From: DYQY01 sp964643725
GTDB lineage: Bacteria > Margulisbacteria > Riflemargulisbacteria > GWF2-35-9 > DYQY01
Reading direction: 5' to 3'
Length of the DNA stretch: 33,706 bases
Assembly (NCBI GenBank): GCA_964643725.1
Contig: CAZXTL010000025.1
Location: 1-33,706, forward strand
The notes under the pieces are model-generated. The model ran no database searches and was not told where the DNA came from. It saw only the letters and a program-made list of their open reading frames with translations. The position numbers and the translations under genes were made by a program. This document shows, piece after piece, positions 25,101 through 31,007 of the stretch (the stretch's first letter is position 1; the number at the start of each line of letters is the position of its first letter).

Positions 25101-25337
25101 TTTACGTCCATGCGTTTTTTCAAATTCTTTAGAAAACAACATTACATCCATGCTGGCTATAGTAGTTTTACCTCCACCAGTAGCAATCTTAACAAGAGCT
25201 CTTTTGCCAACCTCAGCTCTTATCTGCTGAAGATTTTTCAGAGTATCAACCTGATATTGTCTGTATTCTTTCCCATTACACATACTGTCGTAGGCTTTTC
25301 TAATTCCATCTGAAATGATTTTGAATAAAAGTCTCAA
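22197..25337 (-). CDS. SF2 DEAD/DEAH helicase with six C-terminal tandem repeats
   Basis: A TTG at 25337 is taken as start because GGAGGGAG lies 5 bases upstream; an in-frame TTG 15 bases earlier sits before that site and is unlikely. The product has 1046 aa; residues below count from that earlier TTG. The N-terminal ~440 residues form a ResIII/SF2 helicase: Walker A IATGGGKTTIA (56-66), DEAHH (178-182), GLTATPQR (202-209), DILNEGVDLP and motif VI QQIGRLARK (405-413). After an acidic linker (450-480) come six ~94-aa repeats (497-1051). No nuclease, methyltransferase or protease domain is visible, so this is not a complete restriction or DISARM system. It probably acts on DNA or RNA with the repeats as a binding or scaffold array. 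It breaks the alaS-ruvX-mltG order and is flanked by direct repeats; a defence or mobile-element role is inferred, not shown. Confidence 0.88.
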   Translation of the reverse strand: MRLLFKIISDGIRKAYDSMCNGKEYRQYQVDTLKNLQQIRAEVGKRALVKIATGGGKTTIASMDVMLFSKEFEKTHGRKPNILWIAHRDELLEQADRDISEKIDSYSNEADEERELEVIAELQRDEQSTGETLAVCRDVNAYKEGILVSSIQKLTYGNNLETFEAGFDYIVIDEAHHAYADSYMRVINKYQDAFIVGLTATPQRFSDRRNVADLFERTAMDKNIVDMVNEGHLSTMYFHKVETSITPIGAIEEDTELTKDYQLSKYWKMLGSEGQKKRDQLVVETYLKLQRQEGHYSDRRLGKGDIDLEHKAKAPAVTFAMNFEHARALTELYKASGVKAEMISSKGMSKQQRRDVIKRFRAGEFQMLVSIDILNEGVDLPAIEVGLMARPTRSKTIYMQQIGRLARKCSETGKKSALIIDFVDNMGEYQRPLSSTDIFKTRDSVETDTHGDNEEETDTNILDGEIVIEDIVNVDMEEIFGGYPPLDIARGERGITGNDSSIFDNFIGVSWKLAGELNSRLDKEWAAKTDKTKNELIYKDLKFYKRRNNNNQIWATDKENASEVARILGKKWYSFKLAEFNPVQGERGVIGAENSIFENFIEGKESLAKELNSRLDEEWEAKTDKTKDELIYEGVKFYIRAVCGKTIWVTNEENASAIARILYKEWYSFKIEELNLAKGEIGVTGQRENGIFENIVGKNGELAKELNSRLDEEWEAKAEKTTNELVYEGVRFYKRRNGPITIWATDKENASEVARILGKKWYSFKLEAFDPAKGEQGLTQGENSIFENIVGTKKELAKELSSRLDEEWEVKVEKTMNELVYEGVRFYKRMSGSKTIWATDKSNATTVARILGKEYYAFKIEAFDPEKGERGFLLEPNIFENIEGFKKELAKDLNRILDKEWESKVDKTINELIYKGVRFNKKQARNGNIIWVTDRSNASAVAGILGKEWYPFKIEAYNPENGERAVVVKAENSIFEGISGKESLAKELNSRLDEEWKAKTDKTKNELIYYGLKFYKRDPGKGKIIWVTDKNNASAVAKILGKELKD
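22200..23864 (-). repeat. Six tandem ~282-bp coding repeats in the helicase gene
   Basis: From N- to C-terminus the units are 23583-23864, 23301-23582, 23016-23300, 22734-23015, 22452-22733 and 22200-22451 (94, 94, 95, 94, 94 and 84 aa). Shared protein motifs are IFENI, LAKELNSRLDEEWEAK, then NELIYEGVKFYKR, IWATDKENASEVARILGK and WYSFKIEAF, ending DPxKGERG. The last unit stops after ILGKELKD. The order of motifs is the same in every unit. The domain is not one I recognise. Confidence 0.9.
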
Positions 25338-25411
25338 ATTGTCTCCCTCCAATAACTTACTATTAAATATATCGGAACACTGATAAGAAAATCCCTCTTT
25401 TTCCAGAGACT

Positions 25412-25453
25412 AAGCTACACAGATCTTGCAAAGTTTTTTGGATAGAAAATAAT
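25412..25453 (+). repeat. Direct repeat, right copy: remnant of a ruvX 3' end
   Basis: In the ruvX frame this reads ATQILQSFLDRK followed by TAA, against ATQILQGYLDKK in ruvX itself. Of the six base changes two are silent and the others cause conservative or mild changes (GY to SF, K to R). Only the tail is present; the codon just upstream is TAA, so it is not a gene. It is best explained as the displaced or imported end of ruvX. Confidence 0.7.
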
Positions 25454-25459
25454 CCCCCT

Positions 25460-25497
25460 CTTCGCTTACGCGAAGTTTCCCCCTTATGAAGGGGGAA
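25460..25497. repeat. Two adjacent perfect hairpins, likely dispersed intergenic repeat
   Basis: CTTCGC/GCGAAG (25460-25475, TTAC loop) is followed by TTCCCCCTT/AAGGGGGAA (25477-25497, ATG loop). The GC-rich stems stand out from the AT-rich surroundings. A C-rich run (25454-25458) precedes them. This compound structure looks like a REP-type element and could stabilise or terminate transcripts on either strand, although no T-run follows. Confidence 0.6.
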
Positions 25498-25722
25498 TTC
25501 TCTTCTGCTACTTATGGGGCTTGTTTTTCCATTTATATTCAAAAGCACTGTGCGGTAATTGATATAGATTAAGTTAGCTAAATTTTTATGTTTTAAATTT
25601 ACTGAGCACGAATCTGAACAAGATGACTTTGTAGAAATTTTTTGAGCATGCCCACATACGACAAAAAATAAATAATTTCCGTCCAACCAAAGGGTGCGAT
25701 AAAAATTACCCAAAAGTCACGT

Positions 25723-25772
25723 AGAGAATTGAGTGCTCTTGATTTTTGGTTACTTTTGATCAAGCAAAAGCA
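25723..25772 (-). repeat. Dispersed 3'-end repeat, copy B (after the CaCA exchanger)
   Basis: Read on the minus strand this starts about 10 bp after the exchanger's stop and contains a CTTTTG/CAAAAG stem and a 16-bp core identical to copy A (25754-25769 is its reverse complement), then AAAAATCAAGA. Both copies lie immediately downstream of a gene, in its sense direction. Confidence 0.6.
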
Positions 25773-25781
25773 ACAATAGAA

Positions 25782-26741
25782 TTATTTGGTTAGAACCAAA
25801 ACAACTACATATGCAACATATGTCATAACCATTAAGACGCCTTGATATCTCTCAATAACTCTTCTTTTACCAATTACCATAAACGAAAACAATATGATAC
25901 TAGCAAATATAGTCACTGCAATATCCCCATTAGAACTGCTATTAAAAGGTAATGGACGAATAACTGCACTAATACCTAAAACAAAGAAAATATTAAAAAT
26001 ATTTGAACCAACAACATTCCCTAAAGCAATATCTGGTTGTTTCTTATAGGCAGCAATAGCTGAAGTAGCTAATTCTGGTAAAGATGTCCCAATAGCGACA
26101 ATTGTTAATCCAATGAGCGATTGACTAATATTAAATAACTCTGCTATTTGAACCGCACCATCTACAATCCACTTTCCGCCAACTGTTAACCCTAATAGCC
26201 CAAAACCAATAAAGGATACTGCTTTAGTATAACTAAAAACGTTAATAGGGTCTTTCTCATTAATGTCTTCTTTTGACTTTGTAATCCCAAAAGTATAGAA
26301 AAGAAAAATAACCATAAACCCTAAAAGCACAAGCCCATCTGTTCTTGATATGCTTGAGATTGAAGCTCCATCAATCAGCATATCGTTGGCCATAAAACCT
26401 AATATCACAATTGCAAGTAAACTAAACGGAACTTCCTTAATTACTGTATTCTTCATAGCAGTAATTGGATAAATAATTGCTGATATCCCTAGAATTAATA
26501 AAATATTTGCTATATTACTTCCGAGAATATTCCCAATTGCAATGTCACTATTCCCTTGAGCACTAGCAAAAACATTAACAACAAGCTCTGGAACAGAAGT
26601 ACCAAAAGCTACAATGGTTAAGCCAATAACAATGCCTGAAATATTTAGTTTCTTTGCAACTGAAGCTGAACCATCAACTAATAAGTCGGCTCCTTTAACA
26701 AGAAGAACAAACCCTATAACAAAAAGAATATATGTAAACAT
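25782..26741 (-). CDS. CaCA-family calcium/sodium antiporter (YrbG type)
   Basis: The 319-aa integral membrane protein has about ten helices and the two inverted alpha repeats that define cation/Ca2+ exchangers: GNILGSNIANILLILGISA in the first half and GNVVGSNIFNIFFVLGISA in the second, each preceded by an FGTSVPELVV or IGTSLPELAT motif carrying the Glu that binds the cation. It likely exports calcium in exchange for sodium or protons at the inner membrane. It begins 12 bp after the DUF2892 gene and probably shares its transcript. Ion preference cannot be read from sequence. Confidence 0.95.
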   Translation of the reverse strand: MFTYILFVIGFVLLVKGADLLVDGSASVAKKLNISGIVIGLTIVAFGTSVPELVVNVFASAQGNSDIAIGNILGSNIANILLILGISAIIYPITAMKNTVIKEVPFSLLAIVILGFMANDMLIDGASISSISRTDGLVLLGFMVIFLFYTFGITKSKEDINEKDPINVFSYTKAVSFIGFGLLGLTVGGKWIVDGAVQIAELFNISQSLIGLTIVAIGTSLPELATSAIAAYKKQPDIALGNVVGSNIFNIFFVLGISAVIRPLPFNSSSNGDIAVTIFASIILFSFMVIGKRRVIERYQGVLMVMTYVAYVVVLVLTK

Positions 26742-26753
26742 ACAAGTTTTATC

Positions 26754-26984
26754 TTATTTTTTAACTTTCTTATTATCGCCATTCTCACAACAACAGCCAC
26801 TCTCACATTTACATGTTGATATACCTAAAGGCATATATGCAGGACATATGCCTACTATTGCAGTCAAAAATGGAATAACACCTATAATGCCCCACCAAGA
26901 CTTTAAATATGAACCTGTTCCAATAATAATTATTCCTAATACTACTCTAAAAAGTCTATCTGTTTTTCCTAAGTTACATTTCAT
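26754..26984 (-). CDS. DUF2892 (YgaP transmembrane type) small membrane protein
   Basis: The 76-aa protein begins with CNLGKTDRLFRVVLGI, the standard DUF2892 opening, then has two short membrane helices and the family's VGICPAYMPLGI motif. The tail is unusual: a cysteine cluster (CKCESGCCCENG, six Cys within 12 residues) followed by basic residues, which could bind a metal or take part in thiol chemistry. Related domains accompany rhodanese proteins in YgaP. AAGGAG lies 7 bases before the ATG. It probably shares an operon with the CaCA exchanger, which suggests a link to ion or metal handling. Confidence 0.88.
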   Translation of the reverse strand: MKCNLGKTDRLFRVVLGIIIIGTGSYLKSWWGIIGVIPFLTAIVGICPAYMPLGISTCKCESGCCCENGDNKKVKK

Positions 26985-27015
26985 GTTTTACTCCTTCTTT
27001 TAAAACAACCAACAA

Positions 27016-27044
27016 ACTATAAAGATTACTTACGCTCTTAATCA
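27016..27044 (-). promoter_or_regulatory. Weak promoter candidate for the DUF2892-CaCA operon
   Basis: On the minus strand TATAGT (27016-27021) is preceded, after 17 bases, by TGATTA. The -10 is good and the -35 is poor. It is placed about 32 bases before the DUF2892 start and its AAGGAG site. Confidence 0.3.
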
Positions 27045-27063
27045 TATCACACACAGCAATATA

Positions 27064-27633
27064 TTATCGTTTTGTGCCTTGTAAAAGATAATGATAAGAA
27101 TTAATGTCTTTATGGACTATATCTTTATACCCAGCCTGCTTAAGTAAATTTATTGTTTCCTGTGAGGATATTCGCTCTGATACTTCAGGACCTTTTTCAG
27201 TATTTGTTTCATTCCATTCAATAACTGCAATTTTGCCATTAACCTTCGTGGTCCTATATAATTCAGAAACTACTTCTTTCTTCTCTGTTACTTCATGCAA
27301 AACAAAAGCCATAAAAACAAGATTTGCTACTTCATCTGAAAGCGGAATCTTTGATTCTGATAATTTAATGAACTCTGTTGGTGCAAAGAGATTAGCCTTT
27401 GCAACTTCCTGCAACATTTCATCAAAAATGTCTAAAGCTAAAACTTTCCCTGACCTAGCAATTATTTGTGATGCCGGAACAGTAAAGAATCCTGGTCCAC
27501 AACCAAAATCAAGAAAGGTATCTCCAACTTTTAATCCTATATCAAAAAGAATTGTTGTAGGGTCTATTATGGTATATCTTTCTGGGCTAATTAGCTTTTG
27601 AAAATCTTTATGATTGAATGTATGCATAATCAT
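27064..27633 (-). CDS. Class I SAM-dependent methyltransferase (UbiE/Methyltransf_11 type)
   Basis: The soluble ~189-aa protein has motif I FLDFGCGPGFFTVPAS, an acidic motif II strand (VLALDIFDEML), and the VFMAFVLHEVTEKKEVVSEL and GKIAVIEWNET regions, all typical of small-molecule methyltransferases. It opens with the FNHKDFQKLISPER segment seen in a subfamily often found beside metal or ion transport genes. The substrate is unknown. ATG 27633 is preferred over ATG 27648 because a TGATACAAT element (27639-27647) overlaps the latter; ATG 27627 is also possible. It precedes the DUF2892 gene by about 80 bp on the same strand and is divergent from mltG. Confidence 0.88.
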   Translation of the reverse strand: MIMHTFNHKDFQKLISPERYTIIDPTTILFDIGLKVGDTFLDFGCGPGFFTVPASQIIARSGKVLALDIFDEMLQEVAKANLFAPTEFIKLSESKIPLSDEVANLVFMAFVLHEVTEKKEVVSELYRTTKVNGKIAVIEWNETNTEKGPEVSERISSQETINLLKQAGYKDIVHKDINSYHYLLQGTKR

Positions 27634-27638
27634 GGAAT

Positions 27639-27647
27639 ATTGTATCA
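27639..27647 (-). promoter_or_regulatory. Extended -10 element for a leaderless methyltransferase transcript
   Basis: On the minus strand TGA TACAAT ends five bases before ATG 27633, with no Shine-Dalgarno. The layout is nearly the same as at ruvX. No matching -35 is visible, as expected for an extended -10 promoter. Confidence 0.45.
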
Positions 27648-27672
27648 TAATTAAAAACTAGATAATTCCGAT

Positions 27673-27701
27673 TTGTATATTAATAAGATGAAATTTATAA
27701 T
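27673..27701 (+). promoter_or_regulatory. Promoter giving a leaderless mltG transcript
   Basis: TTGTAT (27673-27678), 17 bases, then TATAAT (27696-27701), with the mltG ATG six bases further on. Start of transcription would fall on the A of the ATG. No Shine-Dalgarno is present. Confidence 0.55.
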
Positions 27702-27707
27702 AACCCC

Positions 27708-28712
27708 ATGAAAAAGGTTATTTGCTTTTTTTTAGTATTACTTAGTTTTAGTTTTGGCTCAATAACTACAGTAATGATTCCCAAAGGATCCTCCGCAAGT
27801 GAAATAGCAATAATTCTTAAAAAAGACAAAATAATAAGTAATGAGTTTACCTTCAATCTTTTGGTTAAACTTTTCAATAAAGAACGTAACTTCCTTTATG
27901 GCAGATTAAGCGTCAACCCCAATGCTAGTTACCTTAATATAATAAACCAATTACAAGACCCAACGAACATTCAACTTGTAAAAGTTACCATACCTGAAGG
28001 GTTTAACTTGTTTCAAGTAAACGACCTACTAGTCAAGAAAGGTCTTTTTAAAAATACTGAGTTCTACGATTTTGCAACTGATAAAACAAAATTCATACAT
28101 CTCCTTAAAGATATTCCAGAACTGTATAATGATCCTGAATTAACTCAGCTGGAAGGTTTTCTCTTCCCGGAAACTTACTTATTTGAATACGATATCACCC
28201 CTGAAGAAATAGCCCAAGCAATGATTAGTCTCTTCAAAAGCAAAGTAATGCCAGCTTATGAAAATGCTAAAATGAATGGAACATTACCTAAAAGACATGG
28301 ACAAACATTAAAATTCTATAATATTATTTCTCTTGCTTCTATTATTGAAGGAGAAGCAGTAGTTCCAGGAGAAAGAGCAATGATTTCTGGTGTCTTCATA
28401 AATAGAATGAATAAAAGAATGATTCTAGGGTCCTGCGCAACAATCCACTACGCAAGAGCACTTAACGGCCTTCCCAAAGTAATAGATCTTTCCTTTACAG
28501 ATACTAGAATAAACAGTGGATACAATACCTACACCAATCAAGGATTACCCCCTTCTGCTATAAATAATCCAGGATTAGCATCAATAGAAGCTGCTCTAAA
28601 CCCTGAGAAAATCAACTATTATTTCTTTATTTCCAATAAAGACGGAACTCACCATTTTTCTACAACGGAATGGGAACACAATTATTGGAAAAGAAAATAC
28701 TATACTAAATAA
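27708..28712 (+). CDS. mltG: MltG, endolytic murein transglycosylase (YceG family)
   Basis: MltG cuts new glycan strands at the membrane and so limits their length. A short N-terminal hydrophobic anchor (residues 3-20) is followed by a LysM-like segment (IPKGSSASEIAIILKKD) and the catalytic domain. The catalytic glutamate is E214 in LASIIEGEA, and the conserved GVFINRM and the NPGLASIEAALNP segments are present; the last part DGTHHFSTTEWEHN is also typical. The usual DPTVIY box reads SCATIHYAR, a variation near the substrate-binding site. It sits after the interrupted alaS-ruvX cluster, its usual neighbour group, and has no Shine-Dalgarno. Confidence 0.95.
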   Translation: MKKVICFFLVLLSFSFGSITTVMIPKGSSASEIAIILKKDKIISNEFTFNLLVKLFNKERNFLYGRLSVNPNASYLNIINQLQDPTNIQLVKVTIPEGFNLFQVNDLLVKKGLFKNTEFYDFATDKTKFIHLLKDIPELYNDPELTQLEGFLFPETYLFEYDITPEEIAQAMISLFKSKVMPAYENAKMNGTLPKRHGQTLKFYNIISLASIIEGEAVVPGERAMISGVFINRMNKRMILGSCATIHYARALNGLPKVIDLSFTDTRINSGYNTYTNQGLPPSAINNPGLASIEAALNPEKINYYFFISNKDGTHHFSTTEWEHNYWKRKYYTK

Positions 28713-28740
28713 ATCCAAAATCCAAATGTCAAAATCCAAA
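28713..28740. repeat. Short tandem ATCCAAA repeats after mltG
   Basis: ATCCAAA occurs at 28713-28719, 28720-28726 and 28734-28740, immediately after the mltG stop and before the convergent yibQ-type gene. No hairpin is visible. Such short repeats are common in spacers; function is unknown. Confidence 0.5.
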
Positions 28741-28782
28741 TTAATCGCTAAACAATACAAATAAAACTAATGCCTTGACCTA

Positions 28783-29784
28783 TTACTGGACAAGTTCTGA
28801 TACAAAGGAAAAGGTATATCCTTCTTCTATCATCTTAGGCATCCATTCAAACAAAACCTCTAATGTATACTGCTTAGCTATATGTCCGATAGCAATAACT
28901 TGCCCCTCATTATCTGCTATTTTCTTCACTTGATTAAGTTGTTTCTTGATATATTCAGGGTCATCAACACTGTCTATAAAAACCTGATTATAAGCTGACT
29001 TAACTCTTGCCTTTCTGGCTTGCTCATAAAGTACTGAAGAAGGAACTGTAAGGCTATCTAAAACATATAGATTATTCTTTTTTGCCCAACTAGCAATAAC
29101 ATTAACCATATCACGAGAAGATGTGACATAAGAACCCATATGATTACTAATCCCACCTAAACCCCCTGCTCCTAATAAAGAAGTACAAGCTTCATTAAGC
29201 TTTGTGCTAGTTGTTTTTTTTGTATCCTTAGATGTTATCATATATCGGTAACCTGTTGTCTTTGAGTTACTACTTTCTTTATCCTCTTGGGTTGAAAAAG
29301 ACTCCATTGGCATATGAATAATTACCTCAACATTATTCTTAAGCTTATAATATTTAAGCAAATCTAGTGAGTGTTCTTCTCCAGGGATAATTGCCACATT
29401 CAACTTATTTTCCATCATTTCTAACAAATAGTACCTGATTGTTTTTACGCCTAAATCATCTATGACTATTGCTATTTTCTTTTCTTTATTTTTATCATAA
29501 TTAACTGGCTTAACTGCTGCAACCTTAACAGCTGACGTAACTACTTGTGGCTTAGGAGTTAATACAATACGCTCAAAATTATCAAGCGAAATAACTACTT
29601 CAGAATCTAATGTAACTACTTGCTTCTCAATAGGAACAATATATATTGAGCCTTCCTTAGGTAAATATTTTTCTGCTTCTTTTTCTAAAATTATATATCT
29701 AACTAAAAATAAAAGAGAATTTATAACAGTAACTGTAATAAAAAGAATGAAAACCCCTAATAAGAGATTTTTTTTTGTACTCAT
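28783..29784 (-). CDS. Divergent polysaccharide deacetylase (YibQ family)
   Basis: The 333-aa protein has an N-terminal membrane anchor (residues 8-32), a spacer, and the divergent NodB-like deacetylase fold: IAIVIDDLG (D109, D110), VEVIIHMPMES with H157, GGISNHMGS and VFIDS, ending with GQVIAIGHI. These match the metal-binding pattern of the family. Proteins of this group are encoded with envC and a carboxy-terminal protease in many Gram-negative bacteria and act in the envelope; the exact sugar substrate is not established. Its ATG overlaps the S41 protease stop by 4 bp. Confidence 0.9.
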   Translation of the reverse strand: MSTKKNLLLGVFILFITVTVINSLLFLVRYIILEKEAEKYLPKEGSIYIVPIEKQVVTLDSEVVISLDNFERIVLTPKPQVVTSAVKVAAVKPVNYDKNKEKKIAIVIDDLGVKTIRYYLLEMMENKLNVAIIPGEEHSLDLLKYYKLKNNVEVIIHMPMESFSTQEDKESSNSKTTGYRYMITSKDTKKTTSTKLNEACTSLLGAGGLGGISNHMGSYVTSSRDMVNVIASWAKKNNLYVLDSLTVPSSVLYEQARKARVKSAYNQVFIDSVDDPEYIKKQLNQVKKIADNEGQVIAIGHIAKQYTLEVLFEWMPKMIEEGYTFSFVSELVQ

Positions 29785-30953
29785 TTCTTCTTTAAATACT
29801 TAATTGCCTGTTGAAGCTGATAATCTTTTTCTAAAGAATACTCATACTTCCCTTCCTGAATTAATTTAATGTCAACGGAAGGTATTTCTACAATTAAATC
29901 TGGTGTTATCCCTACTTTATTGATATCAGTGCCTTTTGGGGTCAAATATTTAGCTGTTGTTAAAAGTAGTGCAGACTCATCCATCAACGGAATAACTTCT
30001 TGAACAGAAGCTTTTCCAAATGTCCGTGTACCCATAATAATTCCTCTGCCATGGTCTTTCATAGCTCCGGCTAATATCTCAGAAGCAGATGCAGATGCGC
30101 CGTTTACCAAAATTAATAATGGTCCATAAAATACCTGACTATTAGCTATGCTAGAAATTAAAGCTCTTCTGTCACCTTTTCTCCCAACCGTATTCACAAC
30201 TACTTCATTCCCTATAAAAATTCCAGCTATGTCCAGTGCGTTTTGCAATAAACCACCACCATTATATCTAACGTCGATAATAAGCTTTTCCATTCCTGCT
30301 TTCTTTAAGGAAATTATTGCATCTCTTAATTCTGAATAGGTATCCTTGCTCTCAAATGTCATTAACCGAATATATCCTATCTTGTCGCCAACTAACTGCT
30401 TTTCTTTAATACTCTTAATCTGAATAATATCTCTTTCAATTTTAATCGAAAAATCATCAGAAACACCTTCTCTATGAATACCCAAAACAACGAAGGTACC
30501 CTTTTCTCCTCTAATCCTAGAAACAGCTTCTTCTAAAGAAATACCAATAGCTGTTTTATAATCAATGCTTGTTATTACATCAAATGACTTTAGTCCTGCT
30601 TTATATGCTGGGGTCCCCTCCATTGGAGAAATAACAATCAATTTATCTTGCTTAAGACCTATATGAATGCCTATACCGTAAAAATTGCCCTGCAAATTCG
30701 TCCTCAACTCAGAATAACCATCTGGCTTAAGAAATCTTGAATAAGGATCATCTAAAGACTTAAGCATCCCCTCAATGGCATTATGAACAAGTTCCTCGTT
30801 AGTAATATCCGTTTCCACATATTGGTTCTCTATAAGATCAAAAACTTTGAGTATTTGAAGCTTCCAATTTGTGGTAGAAATATTATTTGCATTTATTGTT
30901 AAACAGGAAAAAAATACTAATAAGGTTAAGAAAACACTGCGCAATTTAAACAT
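29781..30953 (-). CDS. C-terminal processing peptidase, S41 family (CtpA type)
   Basis: The 390-aa protein starts with a signal peptide (residues 1-22, LTLLVFFSCLTINA), so it acts outside the inner membrane. A PDZ domain spans about residues 85-170 (GIGIHIGL, VISPMEGTPAYKAGLKSFD), followed by the S41 fold with the Ser-Lys dyad S289 (NGASASASEILAG) and K314 (RTFGKASVQEV). Such proteases trim or degrade periplasmic proteins, often ones that regulate peptidoglycan hydrolases. It lies 54 bp after the EnvC-type gene and overlaps the deacetylase gene, an arrangement seen in other diderms. Confidence 0.95.
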   Translation of the reverse strand: MFKLRSVFLTLLVFFSCLTINANNISTTNWKLQILKVFDLIENQYVETDITNEELVHNAIEGMLKSLDDPYSRFLKPDGYSELRTNLQGNFYGIGIHIGLKQDKLIVISPMEGTPAYKAGLKSFDVITSIDYKTAIGISLEEAVSRIRGEKGTFVVLGIHREGVSDDFSIKIERDIIQIKSIKEKQLVGDKIGYIRLMTFESKDTYSELRDAIISLKKAGMEKLIIDVRYNGGGLLQNALDIAGIFIGNEVVVNTVGRKGDRRALISSIANSQVFYGPLLILVNGASASASEILAGAMKDHGRGIIMGTRTFGKASVQEVIPLMDESALLLTTAKYLTPKGTDINKVGITPDLIVEIPSVDIKLIQEGKYEYSLEKDYQLQQAIKYLKKK

Positions 30954-31007
30954 AATGATATCTTATAAAGAATTTCATTTTTTGACAATTCATATTCAAT
31001 ATCTTTA

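Larger units (their letters stand above)
25338..25781. other. Gene-free, repeat-rich interval between helicase and CaCA exchanger
   Basis: No credible gene is present in these 444 bases. From left to right they hold the helicase leader, the ruvX 3'-end copy (25412-25453), two hairpins (25460-25497), about 220 bases without recognisable structure, and copy B of the dispersed 3'-end repeat. A 116-codon minus-strand reading frame (25363-25713) passes through the hairpins and is not supported. Confidence 0.7.

Noticed and set aside
22197..25337. Cas3, type I restriction R subunit or DISARM helicase
   Set aside because: No HD nuclease, restriction nuclease, methyltransferase or partner genes are present; only generic SF2 motifs match.
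25363..25713. 116-codon minus-strand frame containing FPLHKGETSRKRRGG
   Set aside because: It is a translation through the two hairpins and the ruvX-end copy, has no Shine-Dalgarno or family resemblance, and its composition is that of repeat DNA.
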